From positions 1-14,465 of the forward strand of contig CAXFCD010000232.1 of assembly GCA_964001155.1 (NCBI GenBank): 14,465 nucleotides of DNA. The letters run 5' to 3'. This stretch comes from CAXFCD01 sp964001155. GTDB lineage: Bacteria; Fidelibacterota; Marinisomatia; Marinisomatales; UBA1611. Of the stretch, positions 1-7,154 are shown one piece after another. The position numbers and the translations under genes are program-made. Position 1 is the first letter of the stretch; each line of letters opens with the position of its first letter. Under the pieces are notes generated by a model. It was not told the origin of the DNA. It saw only the letters and a list, made by a program, of their open reading frames with translations, and ran no database searches.

Positions 1-356
1 ACTGCAGCCAAATAGCTTCCCAATGCCATGGCTGCCAATACAGCCGGTGCGGTAAATCCAACCGTGGCAGAGACTATCCCTGCACCAAATCCAATGGACG
101 GATGAATAATCCGGCTCAATAAATGGTATTCCCCACCAGACCGGGGCAAAGCTGCGCCTAATTCACTATACACCAATGCGCCGCAGAGTGCCACAATACC
201 ACCGATGATCCATAACATCATCAAGGGAAAAACAGATTGAATATCTATGAGTTGAAAACCAAGACTGGTGAAAACGCCGGTGCCAATCATAGAAGCAATC
301 ACAAAGGATGCTGCCGTCCTAACGGACAGATGGCGACCGGAATTTTGGGAACTCAA
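1..356 (-). CDS. APC-family amino-acid permease, N-terminal part (cut by window edge)
   Basis: The first 118 residues of a polytopic inner-membrane transporter are visible; the rest lies beyond the left edge. Translating the minus strand from a TTG at 356-354 gives a short hydrophilic leader, then a first membrane helix with IGTGVF (residues 24-29), the glycine-rich unwound substrate-binding helix typical of the APC superfamily. A second hydrophobic helix leads into YSELGAALPRSGGEY (about 63-77), the strongly conserved loop of amino-acid permeases. A third helix starts near residue 88. By family it should be a cation-coupled amino-acid or polyamine carrier; the substrate cannot be read from this part. 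TTG is chosen because an in-frame TAG lies a few codons upstream, no ATG precedes the conserved first helix, and the TTG sits one base after the stop of the DUF423 gene, which suggests translational coupling. No Shine-Dalgarno motif is visible. Family is secure, exact start less so. Confidence 0.85.
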   Translation of the reverse strand, partial: MSSQNSGRHLSVRTAASFVIASMIGTGVFTSLGFQLIDIQSVFPLMMLWIIGGIVALCGALVYSELGAALPRSGGEYHLLSRIIHPSIGFGAGIVSATVGFTAPAVLAAMALGSYLAA

Positions 357-357
357 A

Positions 358-723
358 TCAGGAACGATACAGATTAAATGCTAAAAGAAGCCACCCTGCC
401 ACAAAACACAATCCACCAATGGGTGTGATGGCACCGAGCCAACGTGTATCAGTTAAGACTAAGAGGTAAAGACTGCCACTAAAAATGAGAATACCTGCGA
501 GAAGTAAATAGGCTGGAATTTGAATAATCTCTTGGGCTACATGAAATCCGATACCACCAATTAATAGTAAGCCCAAGGCGTGATACATGTGATACCGAAC
601 GCCAGTTTCAAAAATGGCAAGATCTTCGGTGGAAACTTTGGATTTGAGACCATGAGCACCAAAAGCGCCTAGTAAAACTGCCACACCTGCCAAAGATGCG
701 CCAACAATCAGCCAAGTTTTCAT
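358..723 (-). CDS. DUF423 family small membrane protein
   Basis: This 121-residue protein belongs to the widespread DUF423 family (E. coli YgdD, animal TMEM256 relatives), whose function is not established. It shows four predicted membrane helices (about 4-22, 45-62, 70-90 and 97-117) and the family's conserved stretches: GAFGAHGL at 19-26, a TGVRYHMYHALGLLL segment around 40-54, and the block FSGSLYLL...TDTRWLGAITPIGG around 81-104. Length matches the usual 110-130 residues, so it looks intact. Its ATG follows the TAA of the upstream MscS-like gene with no base between (TAAATG), and its own TGA is followed after one base by the TTG of the permease. It is therefore probably co-translated with both. 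The company of a channel and a permease fits an envelope role but says nothing specific about function. Confidence 0.93.
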   Translation of the reverse strand: MKTWLIVGASLAGVAVLLGAFGAHGLKSKVSTEDLAIFETGVRYHMYHALGLLLIGGIGFHVAQEIIQIPAYLLLAGILIFSGSLYLLVLTDTRWLGAITPIGGLCFVAGWLLLAFNLYRS

Positions 724-1785
724 TTAAGATTCGGAACGATTAATTATAGTCCGCATTGGGAATGGAATTTCAATACCTTCCTGGTCAAATCGTTGATGTA
801 GTTTTTTTACAAATTCATGAATGATTGGATTTTGGTCGCCATATTTATTCCCGCGGAAATATACCATAAAATCAATGCTGGATTGACCAAATCCGCGAAA
901 TCGAATGGCAGGCTCATTATCTTGATTCATTTCTTCCGGCATGGATTGATGAAGTTCATTGGCTACTTCCATCACAACTTGTTCAACTTTTTCTAAATCA
1001 GAATTATATCCTACGCCTACAGGAATCTTAACAGAAAAACTGGGATCGCCGCTATCATAATTCTTCACAATGGCGTTGGATAATTTCGTATTGGGAATAT
1101 GAATCATATTGTTGGTTCGTTCCATCATGGTGGTATTACGCCACTTGATATTTTGGATATATCCCATTTCACCAGAATCGAGACTCACAAAATCACCTGG
1201 TTGAACTTTTTTGCTCAATAAAATATGAAGCCCTGCAAAAACATCTGTTAACGTATCTTTCAAAGCTAAGGACACAGCCAAACCACCGACACCTAAAGCA
1301 GTAAGCATGGGCGCAATGGAAATATCCAAGGAATCAAAAATGATAAGTAAACCAATGACATAGACGGTGATCCAGACAAAATTGGTAAACATGGTGGTGG
1401 ATGGAAGTCCACTTCCTTGGTTCCGCGACCAAAGTTCAAAGAGCCCCACAATCATTTTCGCCGCTGCATGCGTAATAGATGCAACTAAAATAATGATGAG
1501 GAATTTTGACACATAGAGACCGAATGGTTCTACGATTTGTACATTTCTCAAGGCTATAGATAATGCACCCCAGAAGAACCAAAGTACAATCTGAGATTCA
1601 ACTGCATCCAGAATTACATCATCTCCTTCCCAATCTGATTTTGCTGCAGCAGTCTTTAAGCGGGAATGGATGATACTTTTAAAAATGAGTCCAAGGGTAA
1701 TCCCTGAGAAAACGACAATAATAGGATAAACCCATTGTTTCATAAATGGGTAAGATTCCATGAATTGTGTAAATGTTTCGATCAT
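724..1785 (-). CDS. MscS-family mechanosensitive ion channel
   Basis: This 353-residue inner-membrane protein is a small-conductance mechanosensitive channel, which in this family opens under membrane tension to release solutes on osmotic down-shock. Hydrophobic helices lie at about 17-38, 65-84, 92-117 and 132-152. The pore-lining helix follows, with a small-residue-rich LTALGVGGLAVSLAL segment (161-175) and then KDTLTDVFAGLHILLS. The soluble beta domain begins at about 195 (QPGDFV, then GYIQNIKWRNTTM and the IPNTKLSN motif near 230-237), and the alpha/beta C-terminal domain ends near 345. It is longer than E. coli MscS (286 residues) because of one or two extra N-terminal helices, as in many MscS-like proteins. 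It starts 9 nt after the smc stop and abuts the DUF423 gene, so it is probably in one operon with smc. No Shine-Dalgarno motif is visible; the upstream sequence is only A/T. Confidence 0.94.
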   Translation of the reverse strand: MIETFTQFMESYPFMKQWVYPIIVVFSGITLGLIFKSIIHSRLKTAAAKSDWEGDDVILDAVESQIVLWFFWGALSIALRNVQIVEPFGLYVSKFLIIILVASITHAAAKMIVGLFELWSRNQGSGLPSTTMFTNFVWITVYVIGLLIIFDSLDISIAPMLTALGVGGLAVSLALKDTLTDVFAGLHILLSKKVQPGDFVSLDSGEMGYIQNIKWRNTTMMERTNNMIHIPNTKLSNAIVKNYDSGDPSFSVKIPVGVGYNSDLEKVEQVVMEVANELHQSMPEEMNQDNEPAIRFRGFGQSSIDFMVYFRGNKYGDQNPIIHEFVKKLHQRFDQEGIEIPFPMRTIINRSES

Positions 1786-1794
1786 AATTTTATT

Positions 1795-4700
1795 TTAGTC
1801 AAACTTCACGGAAACCAACTGTGACACGCCCTTCTTCTCCTGCGTGACGCCATACATATAATCAGCTATTTCCATGGTGAGTTTATTGTGTGTCACAATG
1901 ATGAACTGGGTTTCATCACAAAATTTCGCTAACACTTTAGTGAACTTGTGAATATTCACGTCATCCAACGGCGCATCTACCTCATCCAAAATACAATATG
2001 GACTGGGCTTCACTTGATAAATTGCAAACAGTAAAGAAATGGCCGTGAGTGCTTTTTCACCACTTGAAAGAAGTCGTAACGATGTATTCCGTTTTCCGGG
2101 AGGTTGTGCTTCAATGGCTATATCTGCTTCCAATGGATCCGGATCGCCAACCAATTTCAATGTGGCATTGCCACCTTCAAAAAAGAGATGAAATAATTTT
2201 TCAAAATTTGTTTTAATGAGATCAAATGTTTCAGAAAAACGTTTTCTGGCAACTTTATCAATTTTTCGGATGGTTTCTCGCAGATTCTCTTCCGCTTCAA
2301 TCAAATCATCACGTTGGGATGATAAAATTTCCAACCGTTCATTTTCTTCGTCGAATTCTCCTTGAACAGCCATATTAACCGGACCAATATTTTCCAGACT
2401 TCTTTGAATTTTATTAATCTCAATTTCAAGTTGTTCTTCCGTTTCATCCACGACAAGATTTTTGGGCACCTGTTTATTGTAACGATCTTTTATACGTTCC
2501 CGAACCAAACGAATCATTTGTTCGGATTCTGCAGCTTCCAATTCTGCATTTTTTAAATCTTCTAAAATTTGCTCTCTGTCCCGTTGTTCCGCTGCAATTC
2601 TTGCTTGGACTTCTTCAATTTGTTGAAATGTTTCCCGATACACAGATTGTTTCAAATCTACAATAGATCGCTGTTTTTGAATTTCTGCATTCAGGGTTTC
2701 TAATAATTTTTCACCTTCTCCAATCTGTTTGTCCAACTCAGCTTTTTCTGCTTTCAATTCAGCAACTTCATCTTTGATTGCTTGTTGCCTTTTGTTGAGT
2801 TCTATCTGCGTTTCTTTTCCGGTTGATTTTTTGAATTTGATTTGATCACGTCGCGTTTCAAGTTCAATAAGTTGAATGCGAGTTTCTTGAACTTTTTGCT
2901 GGAATTCGTCTCTTTCTCGTCGAGTTTCCAACATTTTTTCATTGGCTTGATCCACTTTTGCCTGAAACGTTTCTAAGGATTTTTTGGCTTTCGCCATGGC
3001 AGGTTCAAGGGATTTCAACGCTTTATTCGAATCAGATAATACTTGTTTTGTATCGTCTAGTTCTTCAGTGGTGGATTGAATCATTTCATCAATTTGATTC
3101 AATTTGAATTGGAGTCGGATTTCATCTGTTTCTAATTGGGAGACTGTCTGAGCGCATTGTTCGATTCGAGTCAAATGGGATTTAACTTCCTGTTGGAGTG
3201 ATTGGATTTTAGTGTTAACTGATTCCAACACAGATTTCAATTCCGTTTCTTTTTCCAATAATGAGCTCAATTCAGATGAAATTGAATCCAGTTTTTTCTG
3301 CCGACCAATCACATTCCCATGCTCAGAAATTTGTCTGTTTTTCAAAATGAGATCACTGCCGGAATAAGCACCGGATTGGTCCACCAATCCCCAGCCATCT
3401 AAATCTGAAGACGATAAAACAGTCTTTAAATCATCCACGATAAGTAAGTTGCCCAGTAAATAATCTGCTAACGGTTGTAAATCTTTACTGGTGGAAATCA
3501 ATTCTGATGCACGACCAATCACATGATCATTTTTTGGCAACTTGTTCAATGAAGTCTTTAGAGATTTTGCTTCTTTCAACGGAATCAATGTGAAATCTCC
3601 GGCATTGTTTTCACGAGCGATTTCTAATGTTTTAAGAGCAGATTTTTTATCTTTCGCAATGAGGCAATGGGACAAATCGCCCAATCCGGATTCTAACGCA
3701 TCGCGATTAGCTTCACCCACTTGAAACATATCAGCTACTGTACCCAAAACACCAGGGAATAATTTTGGATTTTCCAACACAAACCGAGTTCCTTCAGGAA
3801 AACCTTCTTTCGTTTCAACCAATTCATGGTAGAAGGCTTGTTGTCCGGTCAAAGATTGAATTTGTGCAGATGTTTGGTGTTTTTCTTCAGAGAGAGAATT
3901 CCGTTTCTCTTTCAATTCTTTTAAAGCTGATTCTGCTTTTTCACAGTCCGATTTTGCTTTATCTAATTCTTTTTCAGCAGATGTTTTATCAGTCGAAAGG
4001 TTTTTATTTCCCGAAATTTCTTCTTGTTTTGAATCCGTTATTTCTTGAATTCGATTCATCAATTTTTCAACAAGCGCTTCTTTATCTTCCACCAACGCTT
4101 GGGTACGATCAAATAAGGAACGGTCATCACCTAATTTTCGTTGGAGTTCCCAACGTTCATTTTGTTTTTCATCTAAATCTTTTACCGTCTGTTGGTAAGC
4201 ATCTTCAATGGAATCGAATTTTTCTTTTTCTGATTTATAGGTAGAAAGTTGTTCATCAATCGCCGGCTCCAAATCAGACATTTCTTTATCAAAATCCAGA
4301 GTGAGTTGTTTCAAACTTTCAATTTTCTGGACGTTGGTAGACTGTTCTCTTTCAAGACGATCCACCGTTAGTAAAGCACCGCGACCCTGCTCTGACCACA
4401 CTAATATTTTATTTCTGAGTTCTTCCCGGTTTCCATTTAATTCAGACATGGCAGATTGAAGTTCGGTGAGCTCTGATTCTTGCTCTTTATAGGTGGTTCG
4501 AAGTTGGTTCAGTTCGCCTTCATGAGCCGAGGATTCTGTGTTTTTGGATTCACGTAAATGTTTGAATTCTTGGATTCTTGCCTGAAGTGGTGCTGCCACA
4601 GATTCATACCGATGAATTTGCAAAAATGCTAAATCTAGGTCTTTTTGTTCAAGGGTTTCTGTTAATGTGGCGTGGCGTTTGAATCGTTTTAGTTGAAGCC

Positions 4701-5316
4701 CAAGATGGTGGACTTTTTGTTCCACTTCTGCAATGATGTCCTGAACGCGTTCCAAATCTGCTCGTGTGACTTCAAATTTCCGAATTGTTTGTTTTCGCTG
4801 TGTTCTGTACTTGTGAATACCGGCAGCTTCTTCAAACATTTTTCGTCTGTCATCTGCTGTTTCAGATAAAATTTGCTCGATCATCTTGAGTTCAATCACA
4901 GAGTATGCATCAGCGCCCATGCCTGTATCCACAAAGAGATCCATAATATCTTTGAGACGACATTGAGTTTTGTTCAGGTAATATTCAGATTCACCACTTC
5001 GATACACACGACGAGCAATTTCGATATCGTTATATTCTATGGGAAGTTTGCCGGCGTTGTTGTGGACTGTCATGGAGACTTCGCAAACACCAAGGGGTTT
5101 GATTCCATCGGCACCGTTAAAGATCACATCCTCCATCTTGCCACTTCGGAGGACTCTATATTTTTGCTCACCCAACACCCAACGGATGGCATCTACAATA
5201 TTGGTTTTACCGCAGCCGTTCGGGCCCACGACTGTGGTGATGCCTTGGCCTAATTTCATGACTTCCTTTTTGGCAAAGGATTTAAAGCCATGCATTTTAA
5301 GTTCAGATATATACAT
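1795..5316 (-). CDS. smc: Chromosome segregation/condensation ATPase SMC
   Basis: This 1173-residue protein is full length for bacterial SMC (about 1150-1200). SMC dimers act with ScpA and ScpB to extrude DNA loops and organise the nucleoid. The N-terminal head has Walker A GPNGCGKT (31-38) and the Q-loop region VLGEQ (47-51). A long coiled coil (about 170-500) leads to the hinge (about 515-665, starting PGVLGTVADMF), and a second coiled coil returns to about 1010. The C-terminal head holds the signature motif, Walker B and D-loop ILDEVDAPLDD (about 1109-1119) and the switch TH. The signature motif reads LSSGE (1083-1087) instead of the usual LSGGE, and Walker A ends in Thr rather than the more common Ser. 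The stretch AYSVIELKM near 137-145 resembles FCB-group SMCs as I remember them. scpA and scpB are not in the window. The ATG has no visible Shine-Dalgarno motif. A 129-nt gap lies upstream, so a promoter there is plausible. Confidence 0.98.
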   Translation of the reverse strand: MYISELKMHGFKSFAKKEVMKLGQGITTVVGPNGCGKTNIVDAIRWVLGEQKYRVLRSGKMEDVIFNGADGIKPLGVCEVSMTVHNNAGKLPIEYNDIEIARRVYRSGESEYYLNKTQCRLKDIMDLFVDTGMGADAYSVIELKMIEQILSETADDRRKMFEEAAGIHKYRTQRKQTIRKFEVTRADLERVQDIIAEVEQKVHHLGLQLKRFKRHATLTETLEQKDLDLAFLQIHRYESVAAPLQARIQEFKHLRESKNTESSAHEGELNQLRTTYKEQESELTELQSAMSELNGNREELRNKILVWSEQGRGALLTVDRLEREQSTNVQKIESLKQLTLDFDKEMSDLEPAIDEQLSTYKSEKEKFDSIEDAYQQTVKDLDEKQNERWELQRKLGDDRSLFDRTQALVEDKEALVEKLMNRIQEITDSKQEEISGNKNLSTDKTSAEKELDKAKSDCEKAESALKELKEKRNSLSEEKHQTSAQIQSLTGQQAFYHELVETKEGFPEGTRFVLENPKLFPGVLGTVADMFQVGEANRDALESGLGDLSHCLIAKDKKSALKTLEIARENNAGDFTLIPLKEAKSLKTSLNKLPKNDHVIGRASELISTSKDLQPLADYLLGNLLIVDDLKTVLSSSDLDGWGLVDQSGAYSGSDLILKNRQISEHGNVIGRQKKLDSISSELSSLLEKETELKSVLESVNTKIQSLQQEVKSHLTRIEQCAQTVSQLETDEIRLQFKLNQIDEMIQSTTEELDDTKQVLSDSNKALKSLEPAMAKAKKSLETFQAKVDQANEKMLETRRERDEFQQKVQETRIQLIELETRRDQIKFKKSTGKETQIELNKRQQAIKDEVAELKAEKAELDKQIGEGEKLLETLNAEIQKQRSIVDLKQSVYRETFQQIEEVQARIAAEQRDREQILEDLKNAELEAAESEQMIRLVRERIKDRYNKQVPKNLVVDETEEQLEIEINKIQRSLENIGPVNMAVQGEFDEENERLEILSSQRDDLIEAEENLRETIRKIDKVARKRFSETFDLIKTNFEKLFHLFFEGGNATLKLVGDPDPLEADIAIEAQPPGKRNTSLRLLSSGEKALTAISLLFAIYQVKPSPYCILDEVDAPLDDVNIHKFTKVLAKFCDETQFIIVTHNKLTMEIADYMYGVTQEKKGVSQLVSVKFD

Positions 5317-5400
5317 GAGTGCTGGTTAGAATTCGAATGTGGATAGCGAATTTACAGGTTTTACGACGGGATTTCCACCGTGGGATTGGTTAGATGGTAA

Positions 5401-5436
5401 TTTGAAACTTGTATTTTTATTATTTCAAGTATCAAA
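5401..5436. repeat. AT-rich inverted repeat between HIT gene and smc
   Basis: Arms 5401-5411 and 5426-5436 are inverted copies with one mismatch (10 of 11 positions pair) around a 14-nt A/T loop. The repeat starts 10 nt downstream of the HIT-protein stop, within the 129-nt gap before smc. As minus-strand RNA it would fold into a weak stem-loop that is not followed by a U-run, so it is a poor intrinsic terminator. It could be a processing or end-stabilising structure, or a dyad operator for smc. The remainder of the gap (5317-5400) holds nothing I can identify; no convincing -35/-10 pair was found. Confidence 0.4.
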
Positions 5437-5445
5437 TATCTCCTA

Positions 5446-5790
5446 CTATCCAGGTGGCCATCCAAAAGTTCGTCCGCCTAACAAGTGTAAATGAACATGG
5501 AAAACGGTTTGTCCTCCCGCTTCATTACAATTGAATCCTGTTCGGTAGCCGGCTTCAGCGATCCCTTCCTTTTTGGCCAATTCAGCCGCAGTGCGGACTA
5601 ACTCCCCCACAAGCTCGGAATGTTCTGGTTCAAGATCGTTCAACGTTGAAATATGAATTTTCGGAATGATGAGAATATGAGTTGGCGCTTGAGGGTTAAT
5701 ATCACGGAATGCCAAGAGTTTGTCATTTTCGAATACTTTGTCAGCCGGAATATCTCCGGCAATTATTTTGCAAAATAAACAATCGTCCAT
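5446..5790 (-). CDS. HIT-family (HINT-like) nucleotide-binding hydrolase
   Basis: This 114-residue histidine-triad protein is of the HINT branch, small homodimeric enzymes that hydrolyse nucleoside phosphoramidates or acyl-nucleotides. Evidence is the catalytic triad HVHLH at residues 98-102, the N-terminal CLFC (Cys4, Cys7) that with histidines forms a zinc site in many bacterial members, the IIPKIHISTLNDL strand-helix segment (41-53), and the C-terminal GWPPG typical of HINT. An in-frame GTG at 5820 would add ten residues. I chose the ATG at 5788-5790 because AGGA lies about 6-9 nt upstream, one of the clearer ribosome-binding sites here, and because family members usually start just before this CxxC. 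It is 81 nt from the rsmE stop upstream and 129 nt from smc downstream, so it may belong to the end of the rsmE transcript. The physiological substrate is unknown. Confidence 0.93.
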   Translation of the reverse strand: MDDCLFCKIIAGDIPADKVFENDKLLAFRDINPQAPTHILIIPKIHISTLNDLEPEHSELVGELVRTAAELAKKEGIAEAGYRTGFNCNEAGGQTVFHVHLHLLGGRTFGWPPG

Positions 5791-5871
5791 TTTTAATCCT
5801 ATTTCTGCTGCGAAGTTCACAAAATGACACTAAGTATTACAAATAGCGTATTTTGGCGTTCTTCGTGGGTA

Positions 5872-6573
5872 TTACATTAATGTTTCATTTAAAACGGATA
5901 GTGAATTTAACGCTGCTGTTTCAGACCGGAGTCGTCTATCTCCTAAATTATAAAATTGAACATCAGCCTTTTTCATCAATTCAATTTCATGTTCTGAAAA
6001 ATCACCTTCCGGTCCAATTATAACAACGATTGGATTTTCTTTTTTCAAATTTAATTTGGATAATTGTTTTGTTTCTCCAATCATGGCACAAATCTTTTGT
6101 CCTTCTAATTTTAAAATATCATCCAAAGATTTTGGTGGATAAAATTTTGGAAATTTTGACCGCATGGTTTGCTTGGACGCAGATTGAATCAATTTTTGGC
6201 ATCGTTCTATATTCAGTTTGTTTTTAACACTGCGATCCATGAGTACAGGGCAAATTTCAGTAACACCTAATTCAGTTGCCTTCTCTAATATGGATTCAAA
6301 TCGATCTCGTTTTATGAGTGCAGAGGCTAAAATGATTTGGTATTCATTTTCTCCTAAATTGGGAAAAGTTTGTAGAATTTCTCCCGTTACTAACTTATTA
6401 ACACTTTGAATTTTGCCGTTATAACCAGTGCCTACTCCATCTAATAGTGCAATTTCATTACCAACTTTCATTCGAAGGACACGAATGGCGTGGTTAGATT
6501 CTGTTTTATTCAGAATAAAGGATTGTCCTGAAACAGAATCAGGATCTACAAAAAATGCCCTGTCGGGAATCAC
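5872..6573 (-). CDS. rsmE: 16S rRNA (uracil-1498-N3)-methyltransferase RsmE
   Basis: This SPOUT-class methyltransferase transfers a methyl group from S-adenosylmethionine to N3 of U1498 in 16S rRNA of the small subunit. The 233 residues match the usual length (about 230-250). An N-terminal PUA-like RNA-binding domain (about 1-70, with SNHAIRVLRMKVG at 26-38) precedes the SPOUT domain. Family motifs are KRDRFESILEKATELGVTEI (about 88-107), the cofactor-knot motif IGPEGDFS (186-193), and LGDRRLRSETA (210-220), which corresponds to the usual LG.RILRTETA. The start is GTG, overlapping the TGA of the upstream beta-barrel gene by 4 nt (GTGA), and no Shine-Dalgarno motif is visible, so translation probably depends on reinitiation. 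It is the last gene of the overlapping run. The 81 nt that follow carry only an imperfect inverted repeat. Confidence 0.96.
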   Translation of the reverse strand: MIPDRAFFVDPDSVSGQSFILNKTESNHAIRVLRMKVGNEIALLDGVGTGYNGKIQSVNKLVTGEILQTFPNLGENEYQIILASALIKRDRFESILEKATELGVTEICPVLMDRSVKNKLNIERCQKLIQSASKQTMRSKFPKFYPPKSLDDILKLEGQKICAMIGETKQLSKLNLKKENPIVVIIGPEGDFSEHEIELMKKADVQFYNLGDRRLRSETAALNSLSVLNETLM

Positions 6574-7154
6574 TTTGCACGGCGATTAAATGATAGGTGA
6601 ATCAAAAAACCGGAGTAATCCTTTTTCCCATCGGTCACTTTATTCAATGGGAGAAATTCAAATCCAACCATGGCCATGACAGATGATTGGCCAACAATTC
6701 TGAAATCAATGCCAAACCCTGCAAATCCACCCGGTGAAAATTGCGTCGCAGGATTTTTCCATCGTTCACTGAAAGTGCCGTATTCCTTTCCATCCACCGT
6801 GGTGACAATACCTGCTTTAAATGCAAGGAAGGGTGCAAAATTATTCTCAATCTTGCCAACAAACGGATAGTAGTTCGCCCCTGCAAATAAAGGCAGCATA
6901 AACAGGCTTTTTCCACCAACGGACTTGTACTGTCCTGTATAATAGTCGTAAACAATCGTTTCTTCATCGGCTTTGATATCATAAAACCTAAGTTCACCAT
7001 TCAATGAAACTTTTCCGGATACATGTTCATAATGACGACTCACAAACATCCCGGAACCACTGGACCCAATATCCAAACCAAAACCGGTTGCAACATTGTC
7101 AAATTGCCCAAAAATGATTGTCGGTAGAATGAGAAGAATTAATTTAATTTTCAT
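6570..7154 (-). CDS. Predicted outer-membrane beta-barrel protein, unknown function
   Basis: I do not recognise a named family. The 194-residue product begins with a clear signal peptide, MKIKLILLILPTIIFG, with a likely signal-peptidase I cut before Gln17. The mature part alternates polar and hydrophobic residues with many Gly and aromatic residues, such as LNGELRFYDI (51-60), MLPLFAGANYYPFVG (86-100), FAPFLAFKAGIVTTV (106-120) and GFAGFGIDFRIVG (143-155), ending in a strand GFLIHLSFN. This fits a small barrel of about eight strands. The frame is open upstream to 7241, but the ATG at 7152-7154 gives a proper signal peptide. That start lies inside the end of the oxidoreductase gene (11-nt overlap), and the stop overlaps the rsmE GTG by 4 nt. 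Barrel topology is inference; another secreted all-beta fold is possible. Confidence 0.75.
   Translation of the reverse strand: MKIKLILLILPTIIFGQFDNVATGFGLDIGSSGSGMFVSRHYEHVSGKVSLNGELRFYDIKADEETIVYDYYTGQYKSVGGKSLFMLPLFAGANYYPFVGKIENNFAPFLAFKAGIVTTVDGKEYGTFSERWKNPATQFSPGGFAGFGIDFRIVGQSSVMAMVGFEFLPLNKVTDGKKDYSGFLIHLSFNRRAK

Noticed and set aside
2362..5329. Several plus-strand open frames inside smc (for example 3765-4244, 4873-5253 and 5039-5329)
   Set aside because: They lie antisense to a full-length conserved SMC gene, show no family motifs and are low-complexity, phenylalanine/leucine-rich mirrors of the coiled-coil codons.
5791..5820. GTG at 5820 as the start of the HIT protein
   Set aside because: The ATG at 5790 has an AGGA ribosome-binding site and gives the usual family N-terminus; the extra ten residues have no family counterpart.
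5791..5871. Imperfect inverted repeat (5811-5825 against 5850-5865) between rsmE and the HIT gene, considered as a terminator
   Set aside because: Pairing is broken by several mismatches and the internal sequence is long; no U-run follows on the minus strand. At most a weak fold.
6644..7000. Minus-strand 118-codon frame within the beta-barrel gene
   Set aside because: It is a shifted frame of the signal-peptide gene at 6570-7154, which has better start, junctions and composition.
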